A DNA stretch of 64,000 nt from Accumulibacter sp. (lineage in GTDB: Bacteria > Pseudomonadota > Gammaproteobacteria > Burkholderiales > Rhodocyclaceae), in the NCBI GenBank assembly GCA_017302455.1, contig JAFLDO010000009.1, positions 1-64,000 of the forward strand, given 5' to 3'. The position numbers and the translations under genes are program-made. The notes below the pieces were generated by a model. That model did not search any database. It was not told the origin of the DNA and worked only from the letters and a program-made list of their open reading frames with translations. Each line of letters opens with the position of its first letter. Position 1 is the stretch's first letter. This document shows positions 43,724 through 53,647 of this stretch, piece by piece.

Positions 43724-44485
43724 TCAGTCGGACTCCCGGCGAGTGTACGGTTGGTGCAGATGCACTGGCGGTACCGACTTGCGGCGCAGGCGGATGTTGA
43801 GCATCTCGACGGTGACCGAGAAGGCCATGGCAAAGTAGATGTAGCCCTTCGGCACCTTGTGGCCGAAGCCCTCGGCGACCAGTGCCACACCGACGACCAT
43901 CAGGAACGAGAGGGCCAGCATCTTTATCGTCGGATGTCCGGAAACGAAGCGCCCGATGGCGGCGGCAAACAGCATCATCAGGCCAACCGAGGCGACGACA
44001 GCCGCGATCATCACCGCGACCTCGTCGACCATGCCGACCGCGGTAATGATTGAATCCAGCGAAAAGACGATGTCGATGACGATGATCTGCAGGATGATCG
44101 CCGAGAAGGTCGCGCGCACCGCGGTCGATGCGTGCCCTTCTTGGCCTTCGAGCAGTTGGTGGATTTCCTGCGTGCTCTTCCAGATCAGAAAGACCCCGCC
44201 GCCAATCAGGATCAGATCGCGCGGCGAGATTGCCTGCCCGAACGCGCTGAAGAGCGGCGCGGTCGCGCCGACGATTACCGACAACAGCAAGAGCAGCGCG
44301 ATGCGCAGGAACATCGCCAGGAACAGGCCAAGCTTGCGCGCCTTCTCGCGCGTCGCTGGCGGCAGGCGATCGACAAGTATCGAAATGAAGATGATGTTGT
44401 CGATCCCGAGTACCAGTTCGAGGGCGGTAAGGGTAGCGAAAGCCAGCCAGGCCTGAGGGCTGGCCAGCAGCGACATGACGTCCAT
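43724..44485 (-). CDS. TerC family membrane protein
   Basis: This 253-residue integral membrane protein has seven or so helices with the TerC motif ALELVLGIDNIIFISIL near residue 22 and the conserved acidic pairs that mark the family (FSLDSIITAVGM). TerC/Alx members export manganese or take part in metal loading of secreted proteins. I looked for a yybP-ykoY manganese riboswitch before it and saw none. A perfect TATAAT (minus strand, 44530-44535) lies about 45 bases upstream, without a clear -35. Confidence 0.85.
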   Translation of the reverse strand: MDVMSLLASPQAWLAFATLTALELVLGIDNIIFISILVDRLPPATREKARKLGLFLAMFLRIALLLLLSVIVGATAPLFSAFGQAISPRDLILIGGGVFLIWKSTQEIHQLLEGQEGHASTAVRATFSAIILQIIVIDIVFSLDSIITAVGMVDEVAVMIAAVVASVGLMMLFAAAIGRFVSGHPTIKMLALSFLMVVGVALVAEGFGHKVPKGYIYFAMAFSVTVEMLNIRLRRKSVPPVHLHQPYTRRESD

Positions 44486-44929
44486 GCAGTTATCCTGAGT
44501 AGGGTCCGCGCCGAGGGCGGCAAAGCGCCATTATAAGGAGCCTTGAGCACCGTCGCCGGCGATTTGCGACCGCGTAGGCAGGGGCTCGGGCCGGGGCGAT
44601 GGAGGGCGCCGAGTGCGCCGGCGGGGCGTGTCCGGAGAATGCGAAAGGCATGTTCGGCGCGCCCGCGAGCTTCGCTTGGCGGCCTGGCCAGTCGGGGCGG
44701 GTTGACGAAATTCAAATTAATCAATACACTGCAGTTTCTCGTGCAGCAACCGAGCCAATCCCGGCTATTCTGCTGCACTCTCGCCGCTCTGCCTGTGGGT
44801 TTCCAGACCGCACAGAGTTCCGGCCTCAGGGTAGGTACCTCCCGCGTATTCGAGGCTTTGCACCCGCCTGTAACCGTCCATCGTCGTGCCGTCTTTTCTT
44901 GGCGCGACGACCAAAGTGAAGGAGAGAGC
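44486..44929. other. intergenic region between terC and lytic transglycosylase gene
   Basis: No gene is supported here on either strand. It holds the divergent promoter regions: a TATAAT for terC (minus, 44530-44535) and a sigma-70 promoter for the plus-strand gene at 44702-44730. Confidence 0.6.
44702..44730 (+). promoter_or_regulatory. sigma-70 promoter upstream of the transglycosylase gene
   Basis: TTGACG (44702-44707) and TACACT (44725-44730) are separated by exactly 17 bases of AT-rich spacer. The implied leader of about 190 bases is long and could carry a regulatory structure. Confidence 0.6.
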
Positions 44930-45613
44930 ATGTCCGCAACTATCTCGCTAAAGAGTATTACCGGGCGTCGTACGGACGCCACTTTGAGCTTTATTCAACA
45001 CAGCATGATGATCGTTGGCCTGATGCTCCTGCTGGGAGCGGTCAAGCCTCTTTTCGGCGGCCGTAGCGATACCGACGCGCAGCAGGCCGCCGAGGTGGCA
45101 ACGGTCAGCGAAGCGGCCGAGGCGGAGCCGGTCAAGGCCGCTCCCGAGGCGCTGCCGCCACACCTGCAACGCGTTCTCGACTTCGTTTCGCGTCGCTACC
45201 GGGTCGCCCCGGAAGCGCTGGTTCCGGTCTTCGAGGCCGCGCAGACAGTTGGTCGCGAGCGTCGCGTCGACCCGCTACTGATCATCGCCATCATCGGTAT
45301 CGAGTCGCGCTTCAACCCGTTCGCGGAAAGCGCTTTTGGCGCCAAGGGCCTGATGCAGGTGATTCCGGGCTATCACATGGACAAAGTGCCGCAAGGGGCA
45401 GGCGAGCAGCCTTTCCTCGACCCGGTGACCAACATCCAGGTCGGCGTGCATGTCCTGGAAGAGGCAATCCGCTGGCGCGGCGGCCTGACGGCTGGCCTGC
45501 AACACTACGGTGGCGCGCCCGACGATCCGGAGACGGGTTACGCGAACAAGGTGCTCGCCGAGAAGCAGCGCCTTGAGCAGGCCGCCAGGCGCGGTCCGGG
45601 CGCACGCGTCTAA
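44930..45613 (+). CDS. lytic transglycosylase domain protein
   Basis: The 227-residue protein has one membrane anchor (residues about 24-40), a variable linker, and an SLT domain from about 95 to 215 with catalytic Glu125 in IIGIESRFNP and the LMQVIPGYH motif. Such enzymes cleave peptidoglycan between MurNAc and GlcNAc for remodelling or for insertion of envelope machines. The ATG follows AAGGAGAGAG. It stands alone between terC and plsB. Confidence 0.88.
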   Translation: MSATISLKSITGRRTDATLSFIQHSMMIVGLMLLLGAVKPLFGGRSDTDAQQAAEVATVSEAAEAEPVKAAPEALPPHLQRVLDFVSRRYRVAPEALVPVFEAAQTVGRERRVDPLLIIAIIGIESRFNPFAESAFGAKGLMQVIPGYHMDKVPQGAGEQPFLDPVTNIQVGVHVLEEAIRWRGGLTAGLQHYGGAPDDPETGYANKVLAEKQRLEQAARRGPGARV

Positions 45614-45666
45614 GCGGCGTTGCCATTTGTCGCGATTCGCCGCGATTCGTCGCCAAGCCGGGGGGG

Positions 45667-48138
45667 CTAGGCCGCCACGCCGGCGCGCGCCATCCGTCGG
45701 ATGGCTTGCCTGGCTTCGACCGAGAGGACGAGCTCCGAATGCGCCAGCGGTGTCAACAGCCGCTCGTCGAAGTGCAGTAGGCCGTCCTCGGTCTCGTGCA
45801 GGAATTCGCCTTCGATCAGATTGCCGATGAACGCCGCGAAGGTCACCTTCTCGGGAAACTCGGGCGTATTGAACTCGTAGAGCAGGGATAGCCGCTGTGC
45901 CAGCCGATGGCAGTTGTCCTCCAGCGCCGGGCGAGTCAGGTGGCCCGAACCATGCCGCTCGAGGAGCGCCAGGGTGAGAAAGTGACGTTCGAGCAGCGGT
46001 CGAATGGTTTCGCCGAGCAGGCGCAGTTCGACGAACTCCTGGCTGATCGGTTCGGGGGCGGCCAGCCGGCCTTCTGCTTCCGGGTGACGCAGCAGGGCGC
46101 GGGCGAGGAGCACGCGAATGATGGCTTCGCTGGCTGCGGCAAGCTCGTCGCCCGACCAGCGCAGAAACAGTTCCGCCCGCATCAGGGAGCAGATGCCAGC
46201 CACTGCCTGGGCGACGCGCGCGGCGTCGAGGTCGCGGTTATGGCTCACCAGGCAGGCGATCACCGCCGGCAGGGCAAAGAGGTGCAGGACGTTGTTGCGG
46301 AAGTAGGCGAGCAGTGGCGCCTGCTCCCGGGGCGCGCGAATCAGATCGCCGAGCGGATCGCGGAAACGCTCGACGAGCGTCAGCCGCTCGGCGTAGCCGA
46401 CGACCTGTTGCGGATCGAGCGCGCAGCCGATCGTGGTGGGCGCGTAGGGCGCCAGACTGCTGAGGGCCTGGTAGTGTTCGATCATCCGTTGCAGGGCGTG
46501 CTCGTCGGCGGTGTGCTTCGGCGTGGCCAGCAGCGAGAGCGCGACCAGATTGACCGGGTTGAGCACGGCCGCCTCGTTGATCCGCTTGGCAAGTTCGGCT
46601 GCCGCGTGTCGCGTGGCGCGGCGTGACCAGTGCGACAACGTTTCGGCGGGTTCGTCGCGCCACCCCGGCTGCTGCACATCGAGAAAGCCGGCCAGCGCCA
46701 GCGGTGCGCCGAAGTTGACATGCACCTTGCCGAACACTCGCTTGATGCTGCGCACGCTCATGAAGAGTCCCCATAGCGATTCGCGCTGCTTGGGCTGGCC
46801 AGCGAGTTCATCGAGATACGTGCGTCCCTCCATCACCTTCTCGTAACCGATGTACACTGGCAGGAAGACCAGCGGCCGCACATGCTCGCGGATGAAGCTT
46901 TGCACTGTCATGCCGAGGATGCCGGCTTTTGGCGCCAGCATCCTGCCGCTGCGGCTGCGCCCGCCTTCGATGAAGTACTCGATCGGGAAGCCGCGCGCCA
47001 GCATCAGGTGCAGGTATTCGTGGAAAACCGCCGCGTAGAGCGGCTCTCCCTTGAAGCTGCGGCGCAGGAAGAAGGCACCGCCACGACGCAACAGCGAACC
47101 GACCAGCGGCAGGTTGAGGTTGGCGCCAGCAGCGATGTGTGGCGGCGTGAGTCCCTGGCGGTGGATGATGTACGAGAGCAGCAGGTAATCGATATGGCTG
47201 CGGTGACACGGGACGTAGACGATCTCGTGGCCAGCTGCGATGCGACTCACGACGTCGAAATTGTGCAACTCGATACCGTCGTACAGGCGCGTCCACAACC
47301 AGTTGAGGAACAGTTCGAGCGCGCGCACGACACCGTAGGAATAGTCGGAAGAGATCTCGAGCGCGAAGCGGGCGGCGCGCGCCCTTGCTTCGGCAGGCGA
47401 GATACCCTGAGTCGCTGCCTCGCTGGCGATCGCCAGGCGCACCTGCTCACCGGCGAGCACGGCGTTAACCTGCGTGTTGCGGTGTGAGAGGTCGGGCCCG
47501 ATGGCCATCTGCCGCTGGCGGCGGAAATGGACTCGCAGTACCCGCGACAGCTTGCGTAGCGCCGGCTCCTCGGCCAGCCCTCCCTGCAGCAGTTCGCGCA
47601 GCGAGATCGGGGCGTTGTAGCGGACCAGTACGTGCCGGCCGTGCAGCAGGATGGCCAGCAACTGCCGCCAGGCGCCCGGCGGTCGCCAGGTTTCCGAGAA
47701 CAACGCCTTGAGAATCGAATCCTGCTGGTCCGGACTGCGTCCCCAGAGAATGAGGACAGGCACCAGTTGCACGTCGACTTGCGGGTCGGCGACCGCCTGG
47801 CCGAGCAGGCTCGCCAGCAAGGGGGAGTGAGCGCCGCCGTCGCGTGCCCTGCCGGCCAGGCGGCGGTCACGGTTGAGAAAGAAGAAGGAGCGCGGCAAGC
47901 GCTGTCCGCCGATCGCCATCGGCGCCTCCGCGCGCGGCAACCCGGCCTGCCTCGACTCCTCGAAGAGAACCAGCAGGTTCGAGAGATGCCGGTCCTGAAG
48001 GACGTAACAGACCGGTTTGCCCGGGTCGAGGCCAAGTTCCTGAACGCTTGCCGGAAAGACGGTGGTGCGCACCCACAAATACAGTAGGCGGCGCGCCAGC
48101 GGGATGAACCAGTCGGAAACCTTGAAGAACTCGGCCAA
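45667..48138 (-). CDS. plsB: glycerol-3-phosphate 1-O-acyltransferase PlsB
   Basis: PlsB acylates glycerol-3-phosphate at sn-1, the first step of phospholipid synthesis at the inner membrane. The 823-residue product has the acyltransferase blocks VPCHRSHIDYLLLSY (HX4D), GGAFFLRRSFKG, FIEGGRSRSGRM and VFLPVYIGYEKVMEG. The start appears to be TTG at 48138; no ATG or GTG lies in frame between the upstream stop and the conserved N-terminus. It follows an EF-G-like gene on the same strand by 32 bases. Confidence 0.93.
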   Translation of the reverse strand: MAEFFKVSDWFIPLARRLLYLWVRTTVFPASVQELGLDPGKPVCYVLQDRHLSNLLVLFEESRQAGLPRAEAPMAIGGQRLPRSFFFLNRDRRLAGRARDGGAHSPLLASLLGQAVADPQVDVQLVPVLILWGRSPDQQDSILKALFSETWRPPGAWRQLLAILLHGRHVLVRYNAPISLRELLQGGLAEEPALRKLSRVLRVHFRRQRQMAIGPDLSHRNTQVNAVLAGEQVRLAIASEAATQGISPAEARARAARFALEISSDYSYGVVRALELFLNWLWTRLYDGIELHNFDVVSRIAAGHEIVYVPCHRSHIDYLLLSYIIHRQGLTPPHIAAGANLNLPLVGSLLRRGGAFFLRRSFKGEPLYAAVFHEYLHLMLARGFPIEYFIEGGRSRSGRMLAPKAGILGMTVQSFIREHVRPLVFLPVYIGYEKVMEGRTYLDELAGQPKQRESLWGLFMSVRSIKRVFGKVHVNFGAPLALAGFLDVQQPGWRDEPAETLSHWSRRATRHAAAELAKRINEAAVLNPVNLVALSLLATPKHTADEHALQRMIEHYQALSSLAPYAPTTIGCALDPQQVVGYAERLTLVERFRDPLGDLIRAPREQAPLLAYFRNNVLHLFALPAVIACLVSHNRDLDAARVAQAVAGICSLMRAELFLRWSGDELAAASEAIIRVLLARALLRHPEAEGRLAAPEPISQEFVELRLLGETIRPLLERHFLTLALLERHGSGHLTRPALEDNCHRLAQRLSLLYEFNTPEFPEKVTFAAFIGNLIEGEFLHETEDGLLHFDERLLTPLAHSELVLSVEARQAIRRMARAGVAA

Positions 48139-48170
48139 GCCCTGCCGCTCCGTCGCCGGCGTACGCGCCC

Positions 48171-50219
48171 TTACTCCTCCTCGACGACCTTGTGCTGGGA
48201 AGCCAGGTGCTGCTGCGTCGCCGGTGGTACCTGCGCGTAGTGCGAGAAGGCAATGCTGTATGACCCCTGGCCGCCGGTCAGCGATTTCAGACGCGACTGG
48301 TAGCCATCGAGTTCGGCCAGCGGCACCTCGCCGGTGATTGCCATTACTCCAGGGCCACGCGGTTGCGTACCGGTCAGATGGCCGCGCTTGCTGGAAAGAT
48401 CGCCGGTCAGGTCACCGGTCATTGCCTCCGGCGCCAGTATTTCGATGTCGACGACCGGTTCGAGGATGATCGGCTTGGCGCCGCGAATCGCTTCGACGGT
48501 GGCCTTGCGGGCCGCCGTGAAGAAGGCGATGTCCTTGCCATCGACCGGGTGCGACTTGCCGTCGTGAACGGTGACGCGCAGATCCTCGACCGGGAATCCG
48601 GCGACCACGCCGTCGGCCAGCGCCTGACGAACGCCCTTCTCGACCGCCGCCATGAAGACTCCCGGGATGACGCCGCCCTTGACGATATCGACGAATTCGA
48701 AGCCGGCGCCGCGTTCGAGGGGTTCGACGCGCAGGGCCACTTCGCCGAACTGTCCTGCGCCGCCACTTTGCTTCTTGTGCCGGCAGTGTCCTTCGGCCGA
48801 ACCCGTGATGGCTTCACGATAGGCAATCTGTGGTGGCTTCGTATCCAGTTCCAGCTTGTACTGCTGCGACAGCCGGTTCAGTTTCGCCCGCAGGTGCATC
48901 TCGCCGAGACCACGGATCACCGTCTCGTTGGTTGTCGGATGGCGTTCGAGCCTGAAGCACGGGTCCTCCACTTCGAGCTTGCGCAGGATCTCGAACAGGC
49001 GCTGTTCGTCGGCCTTGCGCCGGGCCTGGACCGCCAGGCCCTGCATCGGCTGCGGAAACTCGAGTGGTTTGAGGTGGATCTGATCTTCGTCGTGGGAATC
49101 GTGCAGCACACAGTCGAACTCGATCTCGTCTACCTTGGCGATGGCGCCGAGGTCGCCCGGTGCCAGCGACTCGACTTCGACGTATTCCTTGCCCTGCAAG
49201 CGGTAGATGTGACCGACCTTGAACGGGCGCTTGCCGTCACCGACGAAGAGCTGCGAATCCTTTCTGATCGTCCCCTGATGGACGCGGAACACCCCGACCT
49301 TGCCGATGAAGGGGTCGCTGACCACCTTGAAGACGTGCGCCAGTACATGCTTGTGCGGATCGGGAACGGCCGCGAAGGCTTCTGCCGGCCCGCCGGGCTC
49401 GCCCCGATAAAAGGGCGGCGGATTGCCTTCGTGCGGATTGGGCGCCAGCCTGGCCAGGACGTCGAGCAACTGCGGGATGCCGGCGCCGGTCTTGGCCGAC
49501 ACGAAGAGAATCGGAATCAGGTGGCCGGCGCGCAGCGCCTTCTCGAAGGGGACGTGCAGTTCATCGGGGCTCGGGTCGACACCTTCTTCCAGGTAGCGCG
49601 CCAGCAGATCCTCGTCCTCCTCGACGATCTGATCGATCAGCGCCCGGTGTGCCGCCGCCACCGATTCGAAGTCGCTCTCGCCGGCGTCGTGGCCGAGCAG
49701 TTCGACGACTTCGCTGCCGTGTTTGGCCGGCAGGTCCAGCAACATGCATTCCCGACCGAAGCGTTCGCGGATCTCGCCGACCAGCGCCGGCAGATTGACG
49801 TTGTCGGCATCGATCTTGTTGATCACGATCATCCGGCAGACGCCGCGAGCCTCGGCCAGCTTCATCATGCGCTCACTCGATAGTTCGATGCCGTTCTGGG
49901 CATTGATCACCACCAGCGCCGTGTCCGCTGCAGCCAGCGCGCCGATCGCCTGACCGGCGAAATCGGGGAAGCCGGGCGTATCGATCAGATGAACCAGCAC
50001 ACCCTGCCACGAAAAACTCGCCAGTGCCGAACTCAGTGAGTGGCCGAATTCCTTCTCCTGCGGGTCAAAGTCGCAAACGGTATTGCCCTTCTCGACGGCA
50101 CCGCGGCTGGCGATGGCGCCGGCTGCGGCGAGCAGGCTTTCGGCAAGCGTCGTCTTGCCGGAAGCACCGTGGCCGACGAGAGCGACGGTGCGAAGGTTAC
50201 TGGTGGCGGTCTGGCCCAT
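48171..50219 (-). CDS. EF-G-like translational GTPase (EF-G paralogue)
   Basis: The 682-residue protein has the full EF-G plan: a G domain (GHGASGKTTL, DTPGFPDF, NKID), beta-barrel domain II, and domains III-V. It differs from canonical FusA in its divergent P-loop and RGAVEKGNTVCDFDPQEKEF switch region, and resembles the secondary EF-G-like (FusA2-type) clade. It is not next to rpsL, rpsG or tuf, so it is not the main translocase. Roles proposed for such paralogues include ribosome recycling and stress translation. Confidence 0.88.
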   Translation of the reverse strand: MGQTATSNLRTVALVGHGASGKTTLAESLLAAAGAIASRGAVEKGNTVCDFDPQEKEFGHSLSSALASFSWQGVLVHLIDTPGFPDFAGQAIGALAAADTALVVINAQNGIELSSERMMKLAEARGVCRMIVINKIDADNVNLPALVGEIRERFGRECMLLDLPAKHGSEVVELLGHDAGESDFESVAAAHRALIDQIVEEDEDLLARYLEEGVDPSPDELHVPFEKALRAGHLIPILFVSAKTGAGIPQLLDVLARLAPNPHEGNPPPFYRGEPGGPAEAFAAVPDPHKHVLAHVFKVVSDPFIGKVGVFRVHQGTIRKDSQLFVGDGKRPFKVGHIYRLQGKEYVEVESLAPGDLGAIAKVDEIEFDCVLHDSHDEDQIHLKPLEFPQPMQGLAVQARRKADEQRLFEILRKLEVEDPCFRLERHPTTNETVIRGLGEMHLRAKLNRLSQQYKLELDTKPPQIAYREAITGSAEGHCRHKKQSGGAGQFGEVALRVEPLERGAGFEFVDIVKGGVIPGVFMAAVEKGVRQALADGVVAGFPVEDLRVTVHDGKSHPVDGKDIAFFTAARKATVEAIRGAKPIILEPVVDIEILAPEAMTGDLTGDLSSKRGHLTGTQPRGPGVMAITGEVPLAELDGYQSRLKSLTGGQGSYSIAFSHYAQVPPATQQHLASQHKVVEEE

Positions 50220-50397
50220 TCATCATCTCCCATGAAGTCGAGTGCACGCCGCAGCGGCAGGGATAGCCACGTGGCATGGTGGCTGGGCGCGCTCCCGCCA
50301 TTTTACTCCGGCCAAGGCTGAATCGCTTGCTTGTCGTTTTTTTGCCTCGCGCGGGTGGCTGGGCGGCTCCTGGGGCGCTATCCAAAAGCCATCAGTT

Positions 50398-50426
50398 TTG
50401 TGTAAACGGCGTGACTCGGCTAGAGT
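50398..50426 (+). promoter_or_regulatory. candidate sigma-70 promoter of maeB
   Basis: TTGTGT (50398-50403) and TAGAGT (50421-50426) are spaced 17 bases apart in the 248-base gap between the divergent EF-G-like and maeB genes. The leader would be about 35 bases. Confidence 0.45.
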
Positions 50427-50467
50427 GACGCGCTTTTACGTCGATGAACACCGTGTCAGGAGGCAGC

Positions 50468-52765
50468 ATGGAAAACGACCAACCCGATCAACGTCAGGCC
50501 GATCTTCGCGAGGCCGCTCTTGAGTACCACCGTTACCCGACTGCCGGCAAGATCTCTGTCCAGCCAACCAAGGCTCTGAGCAACCAGCTCGACCTCGCGC
50601 TTGCCTATTCGCCGGGCGTTGCCTACGCGTGCCATGCGATCGTCGATGACCCCGGGTCGGTCAGCCTCTACAGCTCGCGAGCCAATCTCGTCGGCGTCAT
50701 CACCAACGGTACGGCCGTGCTGGGACTTGGCAACATCGGCCCGCTAGCCGCGAAACCGGTGATGGAAGGCAAGGGCTGTCTGTTCAAGAAGTTCGCCGGG
50801 ATTGATGTCTTCGACATAGAACTGGCCGAGAGCGACCCGGATCGGCTGATCGACATGATCGCGGCGATGGAGCCGACGCTTGGTGGCATCAATCTGGAAG
50901 ACATCAAGGCCCCGGAATGCTTCTACATCGAGGCGAAGCTCAAGGAGCGGATGTCGATCCCGGTCTTTCATGACGACCAGCACGGCACGGCGATCATCTC
51001 CGCGGCCGCCATCCTGAACGCGCTCAAGGTCACCGGCAAGCCGATCGGCGACGTGACGGTCGTCTGCTCGGGTGCGGGCGCGGCTGCCATTTCCTGCCTC
51101 AACCTGTGGTGTGACCTGGGCTTTCGGCGCGAGAACATCGTCGTTTGCGACTCGAAGGGCGTGATCTACGTCGGCCGTGATGCCGACATGGAGCCGACCA
51201 AGGCGCGCTATGCCCGGGAAACCGGCGTCCGAACGCTGGCGGAGGCGCTCGTCGGTGCCGACGTCTTCCTCGGGCTGTCGGCGGCCGGCATCCTCCAGCC
51301 CGAGATGCTCGCCACCATGGCCGAACAGCCGATCGTTTTCGCGCTCGCCAATCCGACGCCGGAAATCATGCCGGAACTCGCCCGCGAGGTCCGTCCCGAC
51401 GTGATCATGGCCACCGGTCGTTCGGACTATCCCAACCAGGTCAACAATGTCCTGTGCTTCCCGTTCATCTTCCGCGGTGCGCTCGATGTCGGCGCCACCG
51501 GTATCAACGAACAGATGAAGATGGCCTGCGTCAAGGCGCTGGCGGCGATGGCGCACCAGGAAGTGAGTGATGAAGTGGCCATGGCGTACCCGGGCCAGGA
51601 GTTGTCGTTCGGTCCGGAATACCTTATTCCGAAGCCTTTCGACCCGCGCTTGATCACCACCATCGCGCCCGCCGTCGCCGAGGCCGCGATGCTGTCAGGC
51701 ATTGCAACCCGACCGCTCGGCGATCTGACCGCCTATCGGGAGAAGCTCAGGGAGTTCGTCTACCGCACCGGCGTTGGCATGCGCGCGGTTTTCTCGGCCG
51801 CCAAGCGCGGGCGGAAGACGCGCATCGTCTATCCCGACGGTGAGGAGGAGCGGATGTTGCGCGCCGCGCAGACGATTCTCGACGAGGGCCTGACGCGGCC
51901 GATACTGATCGGGCGTCCTGACGTGATTGCGTCGCGGCTCGAGAGGATTGGCTCGAAGCTGCGTGTCGGCAAGGATTTCGAACTCGTCGATCCGAATAGC
52001 GACGGTCGCTACAAGGAATGCTGGACGGCTTACCACCAGTTGCGCAAGCGCCAGGGTGTGACGATCGACATCGCCAAGACGCGCCTGCGCAACAACAACA
52101 CGATCATCGCCGCGATGCTGCTCCGGCTGGGTTACGCCGACGGGATGATCTGTGGTCTGTCCGGCCGTTTCGGGCATCATTTGCGGCAGGTCGACGAGAT
52201 CATCGGTAAGGCCCCGGGGTGCAACACCATGGCGGCGATGACCCACCTGCTGCTGCCCGGACGCGCCCTTTTTCTCTGCGACACGCACGTCAACGCCGAC
52301 CCGGACACCAATCAACTCGTCGAGATAGCGCTGATGGCCGCGGATGCCGTTCGTCGCTTCAAGATCAAGCCGAAAGTGGCGCTCCTGTCGCATTCGAACT
52401 TTGGATCGTCGCAGACGCCTTCCGCTCGCAAGATGGCCGAGGCCGTGGCCATCATTCGTGCAAGAGCCCCAGAGTTGGCGATTGACGGCGAAATGCATGG
52501 CGACAGTGCGCTTTCACAGGCGATCCGCAGGCAGGCGGACCCCGAATCGCCGCTTGTCGGTGAGGCCAATGTGCTGGTGATGCCGAATCTGGACGCCGCC
52601 AACATCTCCCACCACCTGCTGAAGATGACCGGCGGGGATGGCATGGCTGTCGGCCCGATCCTGCTCGGCGCGGCGCGCCCGGTGCATGTGCTCTCGCCGA
52701 CGTCTACGGTTCGCCGCGTCGTCGACATGACTGCGCTGGTGGTGGTGGACGCGGCCACTAAGTAG
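50468..52765 (+). CDS. maeB: NADP-dependent malic enzyme MaeB
   Basis: MaeB decarboxylates malate to pyruvate and makes NADPH. The 765-residue product is the hybrid type: a malic-enzyme part to about residue 430 ([16 protein letters not shown](P)-binding [14 protein letters not shown]) and a C-terminal phosphotransacetylase-like part (about 440-765) that acts in acetyl-CoA-dependent control rather than catalysis. AGGAGG precedes the ATG at 50468; an earlier ATG at 50444 lacks such a site. In polyphosphate- and PHA-cycling bacteria this enzyme links the TCA cycle to reducing power. Confidence 0.94.
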   Translation: MENDQPDQRQADLREAALEYHRYPTAGKISVQPTKALSNQLDLALAYSPGVAYACHAIVDDPGSVSLYSSRANLVGVITNGTAVLGLGNIGPLAAKPVMEGKGCLFKKFAGIDVFDIELAESDPDRLIDMIAAMEPTLGGINLEDIKAPECFYIEAKLKERMSIPVFHDDQHGTAIISAAAILNALKVTGKPIGDVTVVCSGAGAAAISCLNLWCDLGFRRENIVVCDSKGVIYVGRDADMEPTKARYARETGVRTLAEALVGADVFLGLSAAGILQPEMLATMAEQPIVFALANPTPEIMPELAREVRPDVIMATGRSDYPNQVNNVLCFPFIFRGALDVGATGINEQMKMACVKALAAMAHQEVSDEVAMAYPGQELSFGPEYLIPKPFDPRLITTIAPAVAEAAMLSGIATRPLGDLTAYREKLREFVYRTGVGMRAVFSAAKRGRKTRIVYPDGEEERMLRAAQTILDEGLTRPILIGRPDVIASRLERIGSKLRVGKDFELVDPNSDGRYKECWTAYHQLRKRQGVTIDIAKTRLRNNNTIIAAMLLRLGYADGMICGLSGRFGHHLRQVDEIIGKAPGCNTMAAMTHLLLPGRALFLCDTHVNADPDTNQLVEIALMAADAVRRFKIKPKVALLSHSNFGSSQTPSARKMAEAVAIIRARAPELAIDGEMHGDSALSQAIRRQADPESPLVGEANVLVMPNLDAANISHHLLKMTGGDGMAVGPILLGAARPVHVLSPTSTVRRVVDMTALVVVDAATK

Positions 52766-52802
52766 GCGCTGCCGCGCCCTCGGCAAGACTCCTGCTTCAG
52801 AG

Positions 52803-52831
52803 TTTACATGGATAGGTGGGAACCCTATAAT
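52803..52831 (+). promoter_or_regulatory. sigma-70 promoter of the tRNA pair
   Basis: TTTACA (52803-52808) and a perfect TATAAT (52826-52831) are 17 bases apart and lie just ahead of tRNA-Ala, giving a start near 52838. Confidence 0.75.
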
Positions 52832-52846
52832 CCGAGCTTCTTTCGA

Positions 52847-52922
<76 letters not shown>

Positions 52923-52947
52923 GCAAGTCGAAAGAAACCGGTTCGGG

Positions 52948-53023
52948 GTCCCCATCGTCTAGAGGCCTAGGACACTACCCTTTCACGGTAGGTACCGGGG
53001 TTCGAATCCCCGTGGGGACGCCA
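52948..53023 (+). tRNA. tRNA-Glu (UUC)
   Basis: The acceptor stem GTCCCCA pairs with TGGGGAC, with discriminator G and encoded CCA. The anticodon stem CTACC/GGTAG holds the loop CTTTCAC with anticodon TTC. It is 25 bases after tRNA-Ala and is presumably processed from the same transcript. Confidence 0.96.
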
Positions 53024-53647
53024 AGCAGCTATGCTTTGTTTGCCGCGACGACGTGCTGGTAGCCGCTACCAATCAGTTTGTGAGCGTCGAGCGACTCGGG
53101 TGAACTTCGCCCGAACAGTTTTCGCTGGTGTCCCGTAAGTTCGGTGGACTTGCGTGCCAGGTGTGCGCTCAGGTCGGTCACGACGCGGCGATTGCCACTT
53201 CCTTCTTCGCCACACTCCCCTTCGTCGTCGGAACTGCGACATTCTTCACGAGAATTCAGACGAGCGTCGTGCAAGATGCCATGGTGCTCCTGTCGCCGAC
53301 TTCCGTGGAGAAGCGCAGTACAAGATGCCGGTCATGGTTCTCACAGCGGGGCAGCTCAGGTCAACCACTACTGCGGCCGGACGTTAGTGTAGTTGTCATG
53401 TGGGGCATGCCGTCTCGCCAGATAACGGGTGGGTAACGGCGAATTGGGAGAGACTCAGCCTGGTGAGCGAACTGCTTGGCGACCTTGTCGGCGATCAGGA
53501 TTCGTCTCTGCTCTTACGGCTGGTCGGCTGTCGTTCGCAACAACTTGCAAGCGGGCTCGGTCGGCGAGCTATACTTGCGATGCGGGTTGAGGCGTCTCGG
53601 CATCGCGAGGCGGGGAACGTAGGGCTCACTTGGTACGAAGGGTCAGA
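53024..53647. other. 624-base spacer before the secretion/caspase locus
   Basis: I see no gene here: the open frames on both strands are short, lack ribosome sites and do not look like proteins. TTGCAA (53544-53549) and TATACT (53570-53575), spaced 20 bases apart, form a weak possible promoter about 70 bases before the first gene of the locus. The spacer marks the boundary between the core genome and the next cluster. Confidence 0.5.

Noticed and set aside
44486-44620. Possible manganese (yybP-ykoY) riboswitch before terC
   Set aside because: The conserved core sequence of the riboswitch was not seen; only a TATAAT box is present.
48363-49883. 506-codon plus-strand frame opposite the EF-G-like gene
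   Set aside because: Shadow frame; the minus-strand protein has all EF-G motifs.
53128-53436. Plus-strand frame of 102 codons before the secretion locus
   Set aside because: No ribosome site, irregular composition and several competing frames; treated as spacer.
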